From NCBI RefSeq assembly GCF_036320965.1, contig NC_092258.1, positions 2,032,001 to 2,096,000 on the forward strand: DNA of 64,000 nt. Reading direction: 5' to 3'. Positions within the stretch are counted from its first letter, which is position 1; each line of letters begins with the position of its first letter. This DNA is from Panulirus ornatus (taxonomy: Eukaryota > Arthropoda > Malacostraca > Decapoda > Palinuridae). Shown here one piece after another: positions 53,094-63,487 of the stretch. The notes below the pieces were generated by a model, which had not been told where the DNA came from, made no database searches, and was given only the letters and a program-made list of their open reading frames with translations. Both the position numbers and the translations under genes were made by a program.

Positions 53094-53514
53094 CAACAAA
53101 GCTTTCTTTATACACACACAAATCGTAAAGACAGGGCGGATCCCTCTCACTGACCGACAACATAAAGAGTCGGAACCTCGCCCATAATGACCCCTTTTTT
53201 CCCCGCAATATTTAGTCCTTGTCTCTCTTCAGTCTCCTTCTCTCGTCAAACTGAGCCCTGTGAAAGCCCGTGGCGGCGGAAGTGTGGGGTGGGTAGCGGA
53301 GCCCCAGCTCGCCATATTGAGTCCCTGTGTTGGCCCCCTGGCGGAGGAAGTGTGCAGTAGGTCAAGGAGGACCTCTGTCCCGACAACATCTGTTCTTTCA
53401 TTAAGACACTTTTGCCACAGTGAGCCATTTGCGGACGCAGAGGAAGACTTCTTTTTTCTTCCCTTTTCTCTCTCTTGGTGGGGGTGGTTCCTGGGATGCC
53501 TCTCGCAATCGTTG

Positions 53515-53805
53515 ATGTAGGTAGTTGCTGTGGGTGCTGGCGCAAGCTTCAGTCTTCGTATGGATGGTTTCTGTGAGGGTTCTGACTCTCCTCGCTATCC
53601 TGTTGTAGGTGTTGGTGAAGTTATTTGCTGTGGGTGCTGGCACGCCCTCTCACAGTCTTGATGTGGGCAGTTGCTGTGGATGTTGGCATACCTCCCCCTC
53701 ACAGTCTTCAAGTAGGTGTTGAAACAGATGGGTAATGACACGCCCCTCACAATCTTGGTGTACGTGGTTTTTGTGGGTGTTGACGCGTCCCTCACACACC
53801 AGCAC
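53515..53805 (+). repeat. Degenerate minisatellite, period about 55-60 bp
   Basis: GTAGTTGCTGTGGGTG(C/T)TGG...CCTCACAGTCTT recurs five to six times. Confidence 0.75.
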
Positions 53806-54279
53806 AATCCTGACCCACTGGGTTGATTGCTTGGGTTGTTTGCCAGGCAGCCAGAGCAGCAGTGTGTGATGTTTCGTCACGTTAATACGTATATTTTGGG
53901 TGGGAATTAAACTAGTCTTTGTCAGGCGCATGATGTCTGCTCCCTCCTTCCTTGTGTGACTCCTTTCTTGATTCCTTCTTCCCTCTGTCTAACCTCACCC
54001 CCCGCCGCTCACCCCCCCCCCCCCAAAAAAAAACCACCTCCACCCGCGTGACACCCACCTCCCGTGACCTGCCGCCTGACCCTCTGAGGACCAATGACCC
54101 ACGCTGATGACACAACAGTTACAACAGCAGTGACCTGCCCTCCCCACCCGGCATGACCTGAGCGACCTACACATGTGTACACTCCAGCTCGTGGTGTACG
54201 TATGTGTGTTTTATAAGCTAAGTTGATTTTGTATTATCTGGAACTCAATATTTTTAAGACCTGCTGGTTGGTTTCCCTA

Positions 54280-54545
54280 TCTTCCAGACCTCGAAAATCT
54301 AGACTCCAGACCTTAATGGTTGCCGCGCCTTCCATATCCAGGAAGTCAGACTCCAGACCTACCGGTTGCCCCATCTTCCAGGCACCGAAAGTCCAGCTTT
54401 CAGACCTACTCGTCAGTCCCTCTTCCAGACCTCAAGAGTCCAGACTCCAGACCTATTGATTGCTCCATCTTCCAAACTCCGGGAAGCTAGACTCTAGACC
54501 TAGTTGCCCCACCCTCCAGACCCCAAGAGTCCGCTTTCAAGACCC
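54280..54545 (+). repeat. Degenerate minisatellite, period about 52-56 bp
   Basis: TCCAGACTCCAGACCTA..GGTTGCCCCATCTTCCAG units, about five copies. Confidence 0.82.
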
Positions 54546-54958
54546 TCCAGTGGTTGAGGAAACAAACTCGAAGAGTTAGGAGGAAATTTGTAGTTGGAAT
54601 TTTGAGGAGAAAGAGACAAAGTGAGAGAAAGCGTTAGTAAGTCTACAGCCTCAGTGTAACAAGGCCACAGTTGCTATAAACACGGAGTTGAGTTGGTCAT
54701 ACTGCACAGTTGTGGTACTTCATTATTGGTTGTGGTAGGTTAGGATGGTGTTATCACTGGTACGTTCTGCTCGTTAACTATACACTTGCGTTAGCTAACC
54801 GTGGGTTAGGATAGGTTAGAACAGCAGTCAAATGATTCTGTTTGCTGGTCGTACTGCACAGCTGTGTTTAGCTAGTTACCTGCCATGATAGTGTCTGTTG
54901 GTTTATGTTCAAGCTCTGGCAAGGTGTGTTTTTGTATTATAATGACCTTTTTTTGTAA

Positions 54959-54960
<2 letters not shown>

Positions 54961-55012
<52 letters not shown>
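54961..55012 (+). repeat. (GT)n microsatellite
   Basis: About 26 GT pairs. Confidence 0.97.
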
Positions 55013-55013
<1 letters not shown>

Positions 55014-55202
55014 TTTCTATGCATGCTGGTATTCATGAGTATGTTTATATGTATTTGCGATGCGATTGTGTTTGTTTTTGGATTATTTTTGCCGTGTGTA
55101 TGTTCTGTGTTTGTCTGTATGCCGTGGAAGATATCCATAATTACCGTAGTGCTTGTGTGTGTGTAATTCCCCGTGTGACCTAACTACCTAATGTTCTGCC
55201 TC

Positions 55203-55350
55203 CACCTAACCACCATGTGTTCTCACCTAACCACCATATGCTCTCAGTTAACCACCATGTGTTCTCACCTAACCACCATATGTTCTCAGTTAACCACCAT
55301 GTGTTCTCAACCACCACATGTTCTCACCTAACTGTCATGTGTTCTATCAG
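55203..55350 (+). repeat. 21-bp minisatellite, about seven copies
   Basis: Units of AACCACCATGTGTTCTCACC with alternating CACCTA and CAGTTA ends, giving a 42-base higher-order pattern. Unrelated in sequence to the foldback unit. Confidence 0.9.
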
Positions 55351-55545
55351 AGTGGGCCAGACAAAAGGGTGGGCCAGGCAGAAAAGTAAGCGAGGCAGGA
55401 GGATGGGCCAGCAGTAGGGTGGGTCAGGATGAAGGGTGGGCTAGGCAGCAAGATTTACCAGCGGTAGGGTGGGCAAGCAGTAGGGTGGACCAGCATTAAG
55501 GTGGGCCAGGCGGAAGAGTAGGGCCTGGAGTAGGGTGGGCCAGGT
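55351..55545 (+). repeat. Degenerate GGGTGGGCCAG repeat
   Basis: About ten G-rich units (GTAGGGTGGGCCAG(G)CAG) at 16-22 base steps. Confidence 0.7.
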
Positions 55546-55607
55546 GTCTCACAAGACGCTGGCCACGTGTCTTTGAACATTCATCTGCCTCCCATCTGAA
55601 GCCTCAG

Positions 55608-55740
55608 CCAATCATCGGCCGTCCCCATCCTCCCCGAGTCGCCTAGACCAATCACAGCGCCTCTCTCTCCTCCATCTGCCTCTTCGGGCCAATAACAGCG
55701 ATATTTGGCGAACATCTGTCCCCACTGTGACCCAATAGAA
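55608..55740. promoter_or_regulatory. Cluster of CCAAT boxes
   Basis: CCAATCA (near 55609), CCAATCA (near 55650), CCAATAA (near 55690) and CCAATAG (near 55732) lie about 40 bases apart in GC-rich sequence. It may be a promoter remnant or an old tandem repeat. Confidence 0.25.
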
Positions 55741-56154
55741 GCAGATTTATGTCTTGCCCTGGCCTTAACAAACTGCTAGAGACTTTTGTATCACATTGCT
55801 CAAGTGGAGGGCCCCGCCTGCATCTGCCTCTCCGGCCAGTCACCGGGCGGGTGGCGCCACTCCGTAGGACTAAATGTAATCTCAGACTCGGCCAAACAGC
55901 TAATGACTTCCTGGAAAGTATTGTCAAATAAGGAAATGGGGGAGTTAACCCTCAAGCACTTCTGATTCCTGGCGTCATGGTGCCTTCTGAAGTCTGTACA
56001 CAACATGCAAACTGTGTCGAACCCATAACAGTATATGAACTCGATGCCACAATGGCGATCGACATCTGTACATCACATGCTGGAATTTACTATGTTTTTT
56101 GGTAAACATACTGAACATGTACCTGTACCCAGGATTTAGTATGTATTTCTAATA

Positions 56155-56159
<5 letters not shown>

Positions 56160-56208
<49 letters not shown>

Positions 56209-56243
56209 TGTGTGTCTGTGTCTGTGTCTGTGTGTGTGTGTTA
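56160..56243 (+). repeat. (GT)n with CTGT interruptions
   Basis: About 40 GT pairs with C substitutions in the second half. Confidence 0.96.
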
Positions 56244-56513
56244 ATTCGAGAATGAACAGGTTTCATGCCGCTTCTCTACTACGATTAGATCGGAGTTTCT
56301 CCCGACCCCTAGAGTCTGTCGTCATGTAAGAGATCTGTCATCACATAAGGAACCTGTGGCTGCTTCTCTCCAGCGTTCGTGATTGGTGCATTTTTTTTTT
56401 ATAGGAAAATAGATAGCTGTATAACTTGTGAAAACGGAAATGTCGTATCGCTCCTGCTACCGCTGGTACTACTACTGTTAGTAGTGGTAGTACAGGTAGT
56501 AATAGTAGAAGCT

Positions 56514-56565
<52 letters not shown>
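56514..56565 (+). repeat. (GTA)n microsatellite
   Basis: About 17 units, with degenerate flanks from about 56450. Confidence 0.96.
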
Positions 56566-57858
56566 CATTAGTATCATCACCAATAACCCAGCTGTAGAAA
56601 TAGCAATAGAATTAGGATCAATGATTTAGGTCAGGCTTTGTTGATTTGGGTGACGTGAATCTTCAAGAGCTGTTTTTATTGAAATGTTTACAGAGCGAAA
56701 TCGACTCTTCCCTACTTAAATTAGCTTAGATTTGATGTGGTATATCTAAAAGTGATTAGTTCCGAAATTCATCGAATGAGTGACGCTGAATTCCTACAGG
56801 CAGCCTCCTCTAAGGTCTTACATCTAATTCGTCCTCATTTAATGAGGCAAGAGCCACAGACGTGTTGCACCAGTCAACCACCAGCGTTGGTATGGACCAG
56901 CAGGGGAGGCTGCTGGTTCCCATATCCCCTGAGGCACGACAAGAGTCGGGAAGGTAGTGAAGGTGGTGCATAGTTGTGAAGGGACCCTGGTGAAGGAGGA
57001 GGAGGAGGAGGAGAGCAAGTTGCAGTACTCATGTGTAATCTTGAGACAGATGCGGACGACCGCAGGGCGGACGATTGCAACAGGAGAATCAGTGGTTGCA
57101 CCAGCCACCAGTCTGTATGTACAGGAGGCACCATAATCGCTGGAGGGAAGCCGTATATGATAATGTCTAGTGTCGCTGAACGTACTAAACATGAAGATGT
57201 TGGTGTGATGCTCTATATGTCAAATTGTAGGTTACAGGAAATGAAACATAAAACTAGGGAGTCAGAGGCTATGTTGATAACCACGATGAGCAATAGACGA
57301 GACAACAAATAATGCTTGGAGAGTGAGGACAGGTAACGTAGGAGCAAGTGGGACGTTTAGGTTTAAACAGATGGGGCGATGAATACTTTTTCTCGCGGGA
57401 TCGACTGCGTTGATGAAATTGAGAAAGAGGAGATAATTAAGGTCACCTGTTGTTGTTGTTGTTGGTACGAAACTGACTTATAACGTTTCCACAGACGGAC
57501 TGAACGAGACATAAATATGATAATTATTATCAGTAGTTCGATATACGTATTTATTTTGTGAAGTAAACTCTCTTCTAGCAATAGCCCTTTGATCATTGAC
57601 AGTTTTATAACTTTGTAGTAATTATCAATGTCTCTAAGAATCTTTAACTATAAATCATCACACTTTCCTCCATACTGTACTGACACGTGAACCTCCCCGC
57701 AGGACGCTGAGCAACGGTGGATCTCGTAAGTAGGCCAAAAGGTTTCTTGGCAGAATAAACCAGAGAAAAAGATAGTAAAAGGAATGATCTAAACTGACGG
57801 ATGTAAGAAATTGTAAGAACTAACTGAAAGATTGATAGATCACCAGTTTAGCAGATGT

Positions 57859-57861
<3 letters not shown>
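56566..57861. other. No gene seen
   Basis: Short (GGA)n near 56993-57015 and (GTT)n near 57450-57462; otherwise unique. Confidence 0.45.

Positions 57862-57921
<60 letters not shown>
57862..57921 (+). repeat. (GA)n microsatellite
   Basis: About 30 GA pairs. Confidence 0.97.
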
Positions 57922-57922
<1 letters not shown>

Positions 57923-58000
57923 CAACAAAGGAATTCAGCTGCGCCGTGTGGCTCTCAGTGAAACATCACTTTTGCGCAAGAGTACAGCCGGAGCCTCAAG

Positions 58001-58086
58001 CTGGCCTGAGGGTCCCCACCCACACCACCTGGCCTGGGGGTCCCTACCCACACCACCTGGCTTGGGGCCCCGACCCACACCACCTG
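58001..58086 (+). repeat. 30-bp GC-rich minisatellite, three copies
   Basis: ACCCACACCACCTGGCCTGG units; each has a CACCTGG core. Confidence 0.88.
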
Positions 58087-58439
58087 GACTGAACCTCCCA
58101 TGGTGACCACATCTAAGAAGCATATTCTAGTGTTTAGCTCATACATGTTATAAGCAATTTGCTGAGCATATCCCAAGATGCCGACTTGTATTCAATCTTA
58201 ATAGTTGCCAACTTACAGTTGGTCTCCTTTACTGTTCTCTTCATGTGGGACTCTGGCGACAGGTTGAGTAACAGTCTCAACTCCCTAGTCTCTCTCTCTC
58301 TCTCACGCAGATTCCTACAGCTTATTTCCTGCTCGATATCATCTTTGTCGACACCACCTTTTTCTGTGTCGCACCTCCATTACGTTACATTTGCTGGGGT
58401 TGAATCTTATCAACCATGTATGTATTAGACTACATTTAG

Positions 58440-59440
58440 ACTTGTAAGTATTAAGTGCCAGTATCATTTCTTAGCCCCTTCACCACTTGTCCCCCATCCC
58501 CACCTGACCTTTTCACTACTTGGCCTCCATCACCAGCTAGTCACATAAGCACCTCATTTCGTCCCTTCATCATTTAACCCAGTCATTTCATGACTCCTCT
58601 CCATCTCCAGGCCAGACATTCCGTGATCTATTCATCACTTGACCCCATCAACACCTGGCCCCATCACCTGACTCTACCACCACTCACTCATCCCATCATC
58701 ACCCTATACGTCATCACTTGATCGCGTCATCACCTGGAAACGTCATAACTCGATCACGTCATCACCTGGCCCGTCACCCCCCCCCCCCCCCATCCCCGGC
58801 ACAATTTGGTCAAATTATCATCTGGCTGTTATCACCTATAGTCTCAGACACCATCTAGCTCCATCATCAGCTGCCTCTTTCCCTACCTGCCTCCGTCAAC
58901 AGGTGCCTCTCTCACCAGCCAAGCTTGTTATCTGCTGTGCTCCTCGCCTGCTGTCTCTGCTGCCATCTGAATCCCACCATCACCTAACTTCCTTACCATT
59001 TGTTGCATCCACTAATGACTCCCATGCCACCTGGACCCTTCACAACGTATTCCCGTCACCACCTGTCATACCCCGTGCTCCCTCACCAGTTAGACCTGTA
59101 GACCCAAGTCCCTCTTCACCAAAATGACAGTATCAAGCCCCATCTCCTTCGTCAGCCAGTGTTGACACTTACCATCCATTATAACCACTTAACACTGTCA
59201 AATACCGTCCTTGTCAAAACACGGGCCCACCATCAACCGTCCCTTCCACAAGGTGTTCCGTCAACCATCTGTCCCTTCACTGCCTCGCTCTGTCAGTACT
59301 TACCATCTTGAACAACCAGTTTAGTCAGCAGCAGCAGCAGTACCCTTCACTATCTGGATCATTTACTACCAGTGTCCTTTCGTCTTCACCTGGCCTGTTT
59401 GTCAGCTGGCTCATCGTCACCTGGTCCCACCATTATCAAG
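58440..59440 (+). repeat. Pyrimidine-rich degenerate repeat, TCACCACCTGGCCC-like
   Basis: Phrases TCATCACCTGG, CACTTGACCCC and CATCACC recur at 10-25 base steps for about 1 kb with no fixed period. It includes a C-run at 58778-58790 and (CAG)5 near 59328-59342. Very rich in CACCTG. Confidence 0.6.
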
Positions 59441-59475
59441 CTACATAAAAACACCGGAAATCTACCTTCATCCAA

Positions 59476-59480
<5 letters not shown>

Positions 59481-59516
<36 letters not shown>
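59481..59516 (+). repeat. (CA)n microsatellite
   Basis: About 18 CA pairs. Confidence 0.96.
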
Positions 59517-59517
<1 letters not shown>

Positions 59518-59649
59518 ACCCAGCCCAGCGTAGCTTCATCAGAAAGTCAATTGAGTGAAATTATAAATGTGTTCCAGACCACAGTCGATTCACAGTCAGA
59601 TGAACAGTGACAAATCATTTTCAGTCTTGAAAGTTTCGTAGCACTTTCT

Positions 59650-59785
59650 GTCGTGTCACAGGACCTGACCCACTGTCTTATCTGTGTTACCAGTCGTGTC
59701 ACAGGACCTGACCTGACCCACTGTCTCAGCTGTGTTACCAGTCGTGTCACAGGACCTAACCTGACCCACTGCCTCAACTGTACAA
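59650..59785 (+). repeat. 43/48-bp tandem repeat, three copies
   Basis: GTCGTGTCACAGGACCTGAC starts at 59650, 59693 and 59741; copy 1 lacks a 5-base CTGAC duplication. Confidence 0.9.
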
Positions 59786-60274
59786 AAATTCCATCTATCA
59801 CGTAGGTAAGGTTTCCCTCCATCCCTACGAACACCAGTCCGTCGTCAGCGTCATTTTCCAAGTTCAGGATCTAGAGTACACGCGTTCACTGCTCCTCGAT
59901 ACCTGCATCCACTAGAACAGCATTTTTGTTTTTAATTCTAAAGAGATTATCCATAAATTTGCTCTGAGCCTTTTGCAAACATATTCAAGGTGTGGGCTGT
60001 ACCCTGATGCTTTCCCCAGCTCATGGAGGCTTGCCAACATACATGACCCGTCTCCTGAAAAGGTTGACGAATCGGCCAGGTCAAATTACAAGTTCATGTC
60101 CCTTTCTCAAGCCATCTTCAGGAGACAAAGATGATGACAGATATCGTCTGCAGCAGCCCATACAGGCCAGAGGCTAATAATGGTCGACACAGTATGGATT
60201 TCGTCATTGCTCGGTTGCTCCTGAGTTTTCTCTCCTCCTTATTCACCGCTTGGTTCCTTTATAACCTGATCCCG

Positions 60275-60480
60275 TCACTACTTGACCCCATTCACCACCT
60301 GACCCCATCACCACCTGACCCCCTCACCACCTAGGCCCTTCACTTGGCTCGTTACCACCTGGCGCCTTCACTACCAGATCTCCTCACCTGACCTCTCCCC
60401 ACCTGGGCGTCGTCCTCCTGAGCGTGTAAGCAGCTGCCTCCCTCACCACCTGGACGAACATGTACCTGGCGACGCCTGCC
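60275..60480 (+). repeat. Second tract of CACCACCTGACCCC-like repeats
   Basis: Same phrase family as 58440-59440, ending about 1.1 kb before the putative emc start site. Confidence 0.6.
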
Positions 60481-61023
60481 TTATGTTTATCAGTCAGCAG
60501 TGATGCCCGTCACAAGCCCAGGTAGTGACGACACTGCCCCTGAGACCAGGTGTCCCGCCCAGCCGGCAGCCGTCTGAAGAAGTGGACCTGGTGACCCTGG
60601 CACCAGCTGGCAGCCAGAGGACACCACCTGCACCAGCTGGGCCGCGTAGCGCTACGATCGGGGGAAACCAAGCTAATATAGGAACAAGGTCGAGGTGTCT
60701 GGTGTGTGTGTGTGTGTGTGACCCCTGCCGCCAGCCGCTCCACTCCTCGTCGCCTCCACCGTCAGGACAAAGACTCCTTTCATTCACATAAAAATGTTGC
60801 TCGTGACAACCATCACCTCGCTCAGGAAAACACTGACAACAGTGTCAATAACTGTCACGGCTGACCGCACTTAGGTCAGACCTTCGTGATCCTCGATCTA
60901 CGGATTTTCAGATTTTATTCTCTTTTTTTCCACGAGTTATCCATGACATGAAAATTAATCAATTAATGCTCCACGTCCTCCCTGTTCTGGTGGTGAGCGT
61001 CCCGGATCTTCGGCCGCGAGCAA

Positions 61024-61571
61024 CACCTGCATTTAAAATCATTCATGGAACATTTGACGTCTTAAAGTGCAAGTTGGCATCGCAAGGCGACCACGAGAAC
61101 CACGTGTAGACCAGGTGGCGCCGCGCTCCCATCCGGCTTGCTACGGCTGCTCTCATTGGTTCCCTCAGCCCCCTCCCACCATGACGTTTGTGGGAAAATT
61201 GAAGCTGATTGGTGGATCAGTAGACCATATACAAACGTTTCAGGGTTGAAAGAATTTTCATTACACTTCGTTTGAATGTAACGATGGTAATAAATACTTA
61301 GTACTCCAAATATTTCATTATCATATTACAAGATTTCACTGATTATGTTACCGATTTCACAAAATAATTTTCAATTTGTCATATATGCAAATAAACATCA
61401 TTAAGAGCTGGATGTCGCCAGCAGGAAGATGAACACTAATATAGGAGAAATATACAGACCCGCTCGACATCTGTGTACTGAGCTGTTGTCATGTGTAGGT
61501 TGTCATAACACTCAGAGCAGAGCCAAGGGCTACACGTTAACCCCCGCCAGCTGAGTCCTCCACTCCACGTG
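61024..61571 (+). promoter_or_regulatory. emc upstream region with a Su(H)-type site and E-boxes
   Basis: TGTGGGAA at 61189-61196 is a perfect Su(H)/CSL-type site. E-boxes are CACCTG (61024-61029), CACGTG (61101-61106), CAGCTG (61548-61553) and CACGTG (61566-61571). Inverted CCAAT (ATTGG) occurs near 61155 and 61212. Drosophila emc is linked to Notch signalling and its product controls E-box-binding proteins, so the motifs suit the gene. Function is inferred. Confidence 0.35.
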
Positions 61572-61583
61572 CTACCGAACCTC

Positions 61584-61617
61584 ATAAGTAAAGACGCGGG
61601 GACACCACCGAGTCAGT
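61584..61617 (+). promoter_or_regulatory. Possible emc core promoter (TATA-like box plus initiator)
   Basis: ATAAGTA at 61584-61590 lies about 30 bases before TCAGT at 61613-61617, which matches the arthropod initiator. A start at 61615 would give a 236-base 5' UTR. No clear DPE is seen at +28. The TATA match is imperfect, so this is a suggestion from motif and spacing only. Confidence 0.25.
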
Positions 61618-61761
61618 AGCGATCGGGTGGTGGTTAAGGAAACTGTGCCGATCCTCTTGCAAGGAACTTATTGTTTAGCCTCCCTTGGTCTTACTCAAGT
61701 GATTGCCACGGTAGTGTCAGACGGATTATTGCTGTTATATTTCCTTCACTGACTTTAGTGA

Positions 61762-61770
61762 ATGATCTAG
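61762..61770 (+). other. Two-codon upstream ORF in the putative emc 5' UTR
   Basis: ATG ATC TAG is the only ATG between the proposed start site and the emc ATG. It lies 80 bases before the main start codon and in a different frame. It could lower translation if the leader is as proposed. Confidence 0.3.
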
Positions 61771-61850
61771 TGACTTATTCGTTACTGCCAAAGTTTACTG
61801 TATTTGGGAGACGTGATCCTTCGAACTCGAAAGTGAAGTACCAAGGCAGG

Positions 61851-62309
61851 ATGATGGGTCCAGCACGCGACGATGTGGGCGCTATGGGCGGCGGTGGCGG
61901 AGGAGGAGGAGGAGGTATGAGCGACAGAGGCCGTCGCCCTCAGCGCCACCCTCCTAGCGCTGAGGTTGAGGCCGAGATGAGACTCTACCTCGACAAGCTT
62001 AGAGAAATCGTCCCCCACATCCCCAAGAACAGGAAGGTGACGCGACTCGAGCTCATCCAGCACGTGATCGACTACATCTGCGACTTGCAGCACGCCCTCG
62101 AGGACCACCCTGGCCTGAGGGAGGAGCCCACCGCCAGGTTCCTCACGCCACCCACCTCCCCTCACCACCTGCAGCAGCACACACCTCCTCACCACGGCCT
62201 AACGAACCACACTCCACCGCCCCACCACATGTCACCCGTCTCTCCCATGGGGACCACTAGACAACCTTTGGGCGTCATTTCTACCACCAACACTCTCCAG
62301 ACAACCGCG
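61851..62309 (+). CDS. emc: Extramacrochaetae / Id-type HLH protein, first coding exon (gene partial)
   Basis: Seen: 153 codons from ATG 61851 (a second ATG follows at once, with A at -3 and G at +4) to a GT donor at 62310, phase 0. Residues 13-22 are ten glycines. Residues 37-84 form a helix-loop-helix: helix 1 around [13 protein letters not shown] (42-54), loop with PKNRK (58-62), helix 2 [18 protein letters not shown] (63-80). The stretch before helix 1 (26-36) contains prolines and is not a basic DNA-binding region. Residues 99-132 are Pro/His/Thr-rich with several SP and TP pairs. Known: PKNRK followed by [11 protein letters not shown] is diagnostic of Id/Emc proteins, which dimerise with bHLH activators in the nucleus and block E-box binding. 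Inferred: the frame reads on into a CT tract, so the true protein is completed by a downstream exon that I cannot locate. An RQPL block (137-140) resembles the RxPL block after the HLH in vertebrate Id proteins. No closer paralogue assignment is possible. Confidence 0.93.

Positions 62310-62315
<6 letters not shown>
62310..62315 (+). other. 5' splice donor of emc exon 1
   Basis: GTAAGT matches the consensus donor exactly; the exon ends in GCG rather than the commoner CAG. Reading past it turns the protein into Ser-Leu repeats from the CT tract, which supports splicing here. The exon ends in phase 0. Confidence 0.75.

Positions 62316-62349
<34 letters not shown>
62314..62349 (+). repeat. (CT)n directly after the emc donor
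   Basis: About 18 CT pairs start two bases after the GTAA of the donor, so the 5' end of the intron is a pyrimidine tract. Confidence 0.9.
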
Positions 62350-62351
<2 letters not shown>

Positions 62352-62554
62352 CTGCCAGTGGCTCTAGAGACATGCCAGAGCCCCAGCAAGAACCATGACG
62401 CCACGCTCTGTGGATCAGTTGTAGTGATCCTCCGACCCTCGTCTGTAGCACGTCCCAGCCCTCACTCCTTGCCACCCCGCGAGTCTCACTCCAGACCACC
62501 CACACGTCCTAGCCCTCACCCCTCACCACCTGCACCTCTTATCCACTAGATAGG

Positions 62555-63260
62555 ACGATACAGAGTCCCCCTTGCGCCAACTGGGATTATACAGAGCACT
62601 CCTTACTCTAGCTAGGGCGATAGTGAATCCTCCTTGCGCAAACTTCAGCGTTACACCAGATGGAGTGTTACAGAGCCACCAGGTGGGGTGGAAGATTTGT
62701 GTTTTACAGAGCCACAACTGTGCCAGCTGGGGTCACAGAAAGCCTCCTAGGCACTGACGGGAATCATGTAGTGCCTTACTTTAACTAGTTTTGGTGATGT
62801 AAAGCTTCAATCTCCAGCTGGTGCGGCAGACATCCTTATATATACCGCCTGAGAGGATATAAATCATGTACCACCTTAAATCTCCCTCAGTATTAGTTGG
62901 GCTGATTTAAAGCTGGATTCTCACCAGCTTTGTTGATAAAGACTTCATATACAACACATTGAAGTAATAGACTTTATTTGCACAATGTAGAGCTTTACTG
63001 ACCAAAATGATATTGCATAAACCTTTATCCTCACCACGCGGAGTAATACCACCATCGTCTGCGTTGGTATAGAGCTTCACTCTCCCCGTCTGGGTCTGCA
63101 TAGAGCTTCATCCTTGTTCTTGTGTGCTACAGAACTTTAATCTCACCAGCTGGGGTCATGTAGAGTTTCACCTGGCGTGATAAAAGAGTCCCATCTTCGC
63201 CAGGTGGTACGATGCGAGGCTGCACCTGCACCAGCTGGTGGACAGAGCCAGCATGGCATC
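62555..63260 (+). repeat. Degenerate minisatellite in the emc intron (period roughly 40-50 bp)
   Basis: Phrases such as TACAGAGC, CACCAGCTGGGG, TAGAGCTTCA and CAGGTGG recur at roughly 40-50 base steps with heavy divergence. Many copies carry CAGCTG or CAGGTG. No splice acceptor with convincing coding sequence is seen here. Confidence 0.5.
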
Positions 63261-63302
63261 TCAGACCTCCGCTTTAGTACAGCTGTTTATCTGTTGACAT
63301 TT

Positions 63303-63343
<41 letters not shown>

Positions 63344-63419
63344 CAAGAGAGGAGCGAGAATGTTGGCTGGACATAATTTACACATGTCTGTATATTTGTA
63401 AGGCCGTAGACGGAAAACA

Positions 63420-63487
<68 letters not shown>

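Noticed and set aside
61671..61850. Start of the emc protein at a TTG codon
   Set aside because: A standard ATG pair with good context begins at 61851, just before the glycine run and HLH; the upstream residues resemble no Id/Emc N-terminus.
62310..62549. C-terminal extension of emc through the CT tract
   Set aside because: A consensus GTAAGT donor sits exactly where sequence quality changes from Pro/Thr-rich protein to Ser-Leu repeats; more likely intron.
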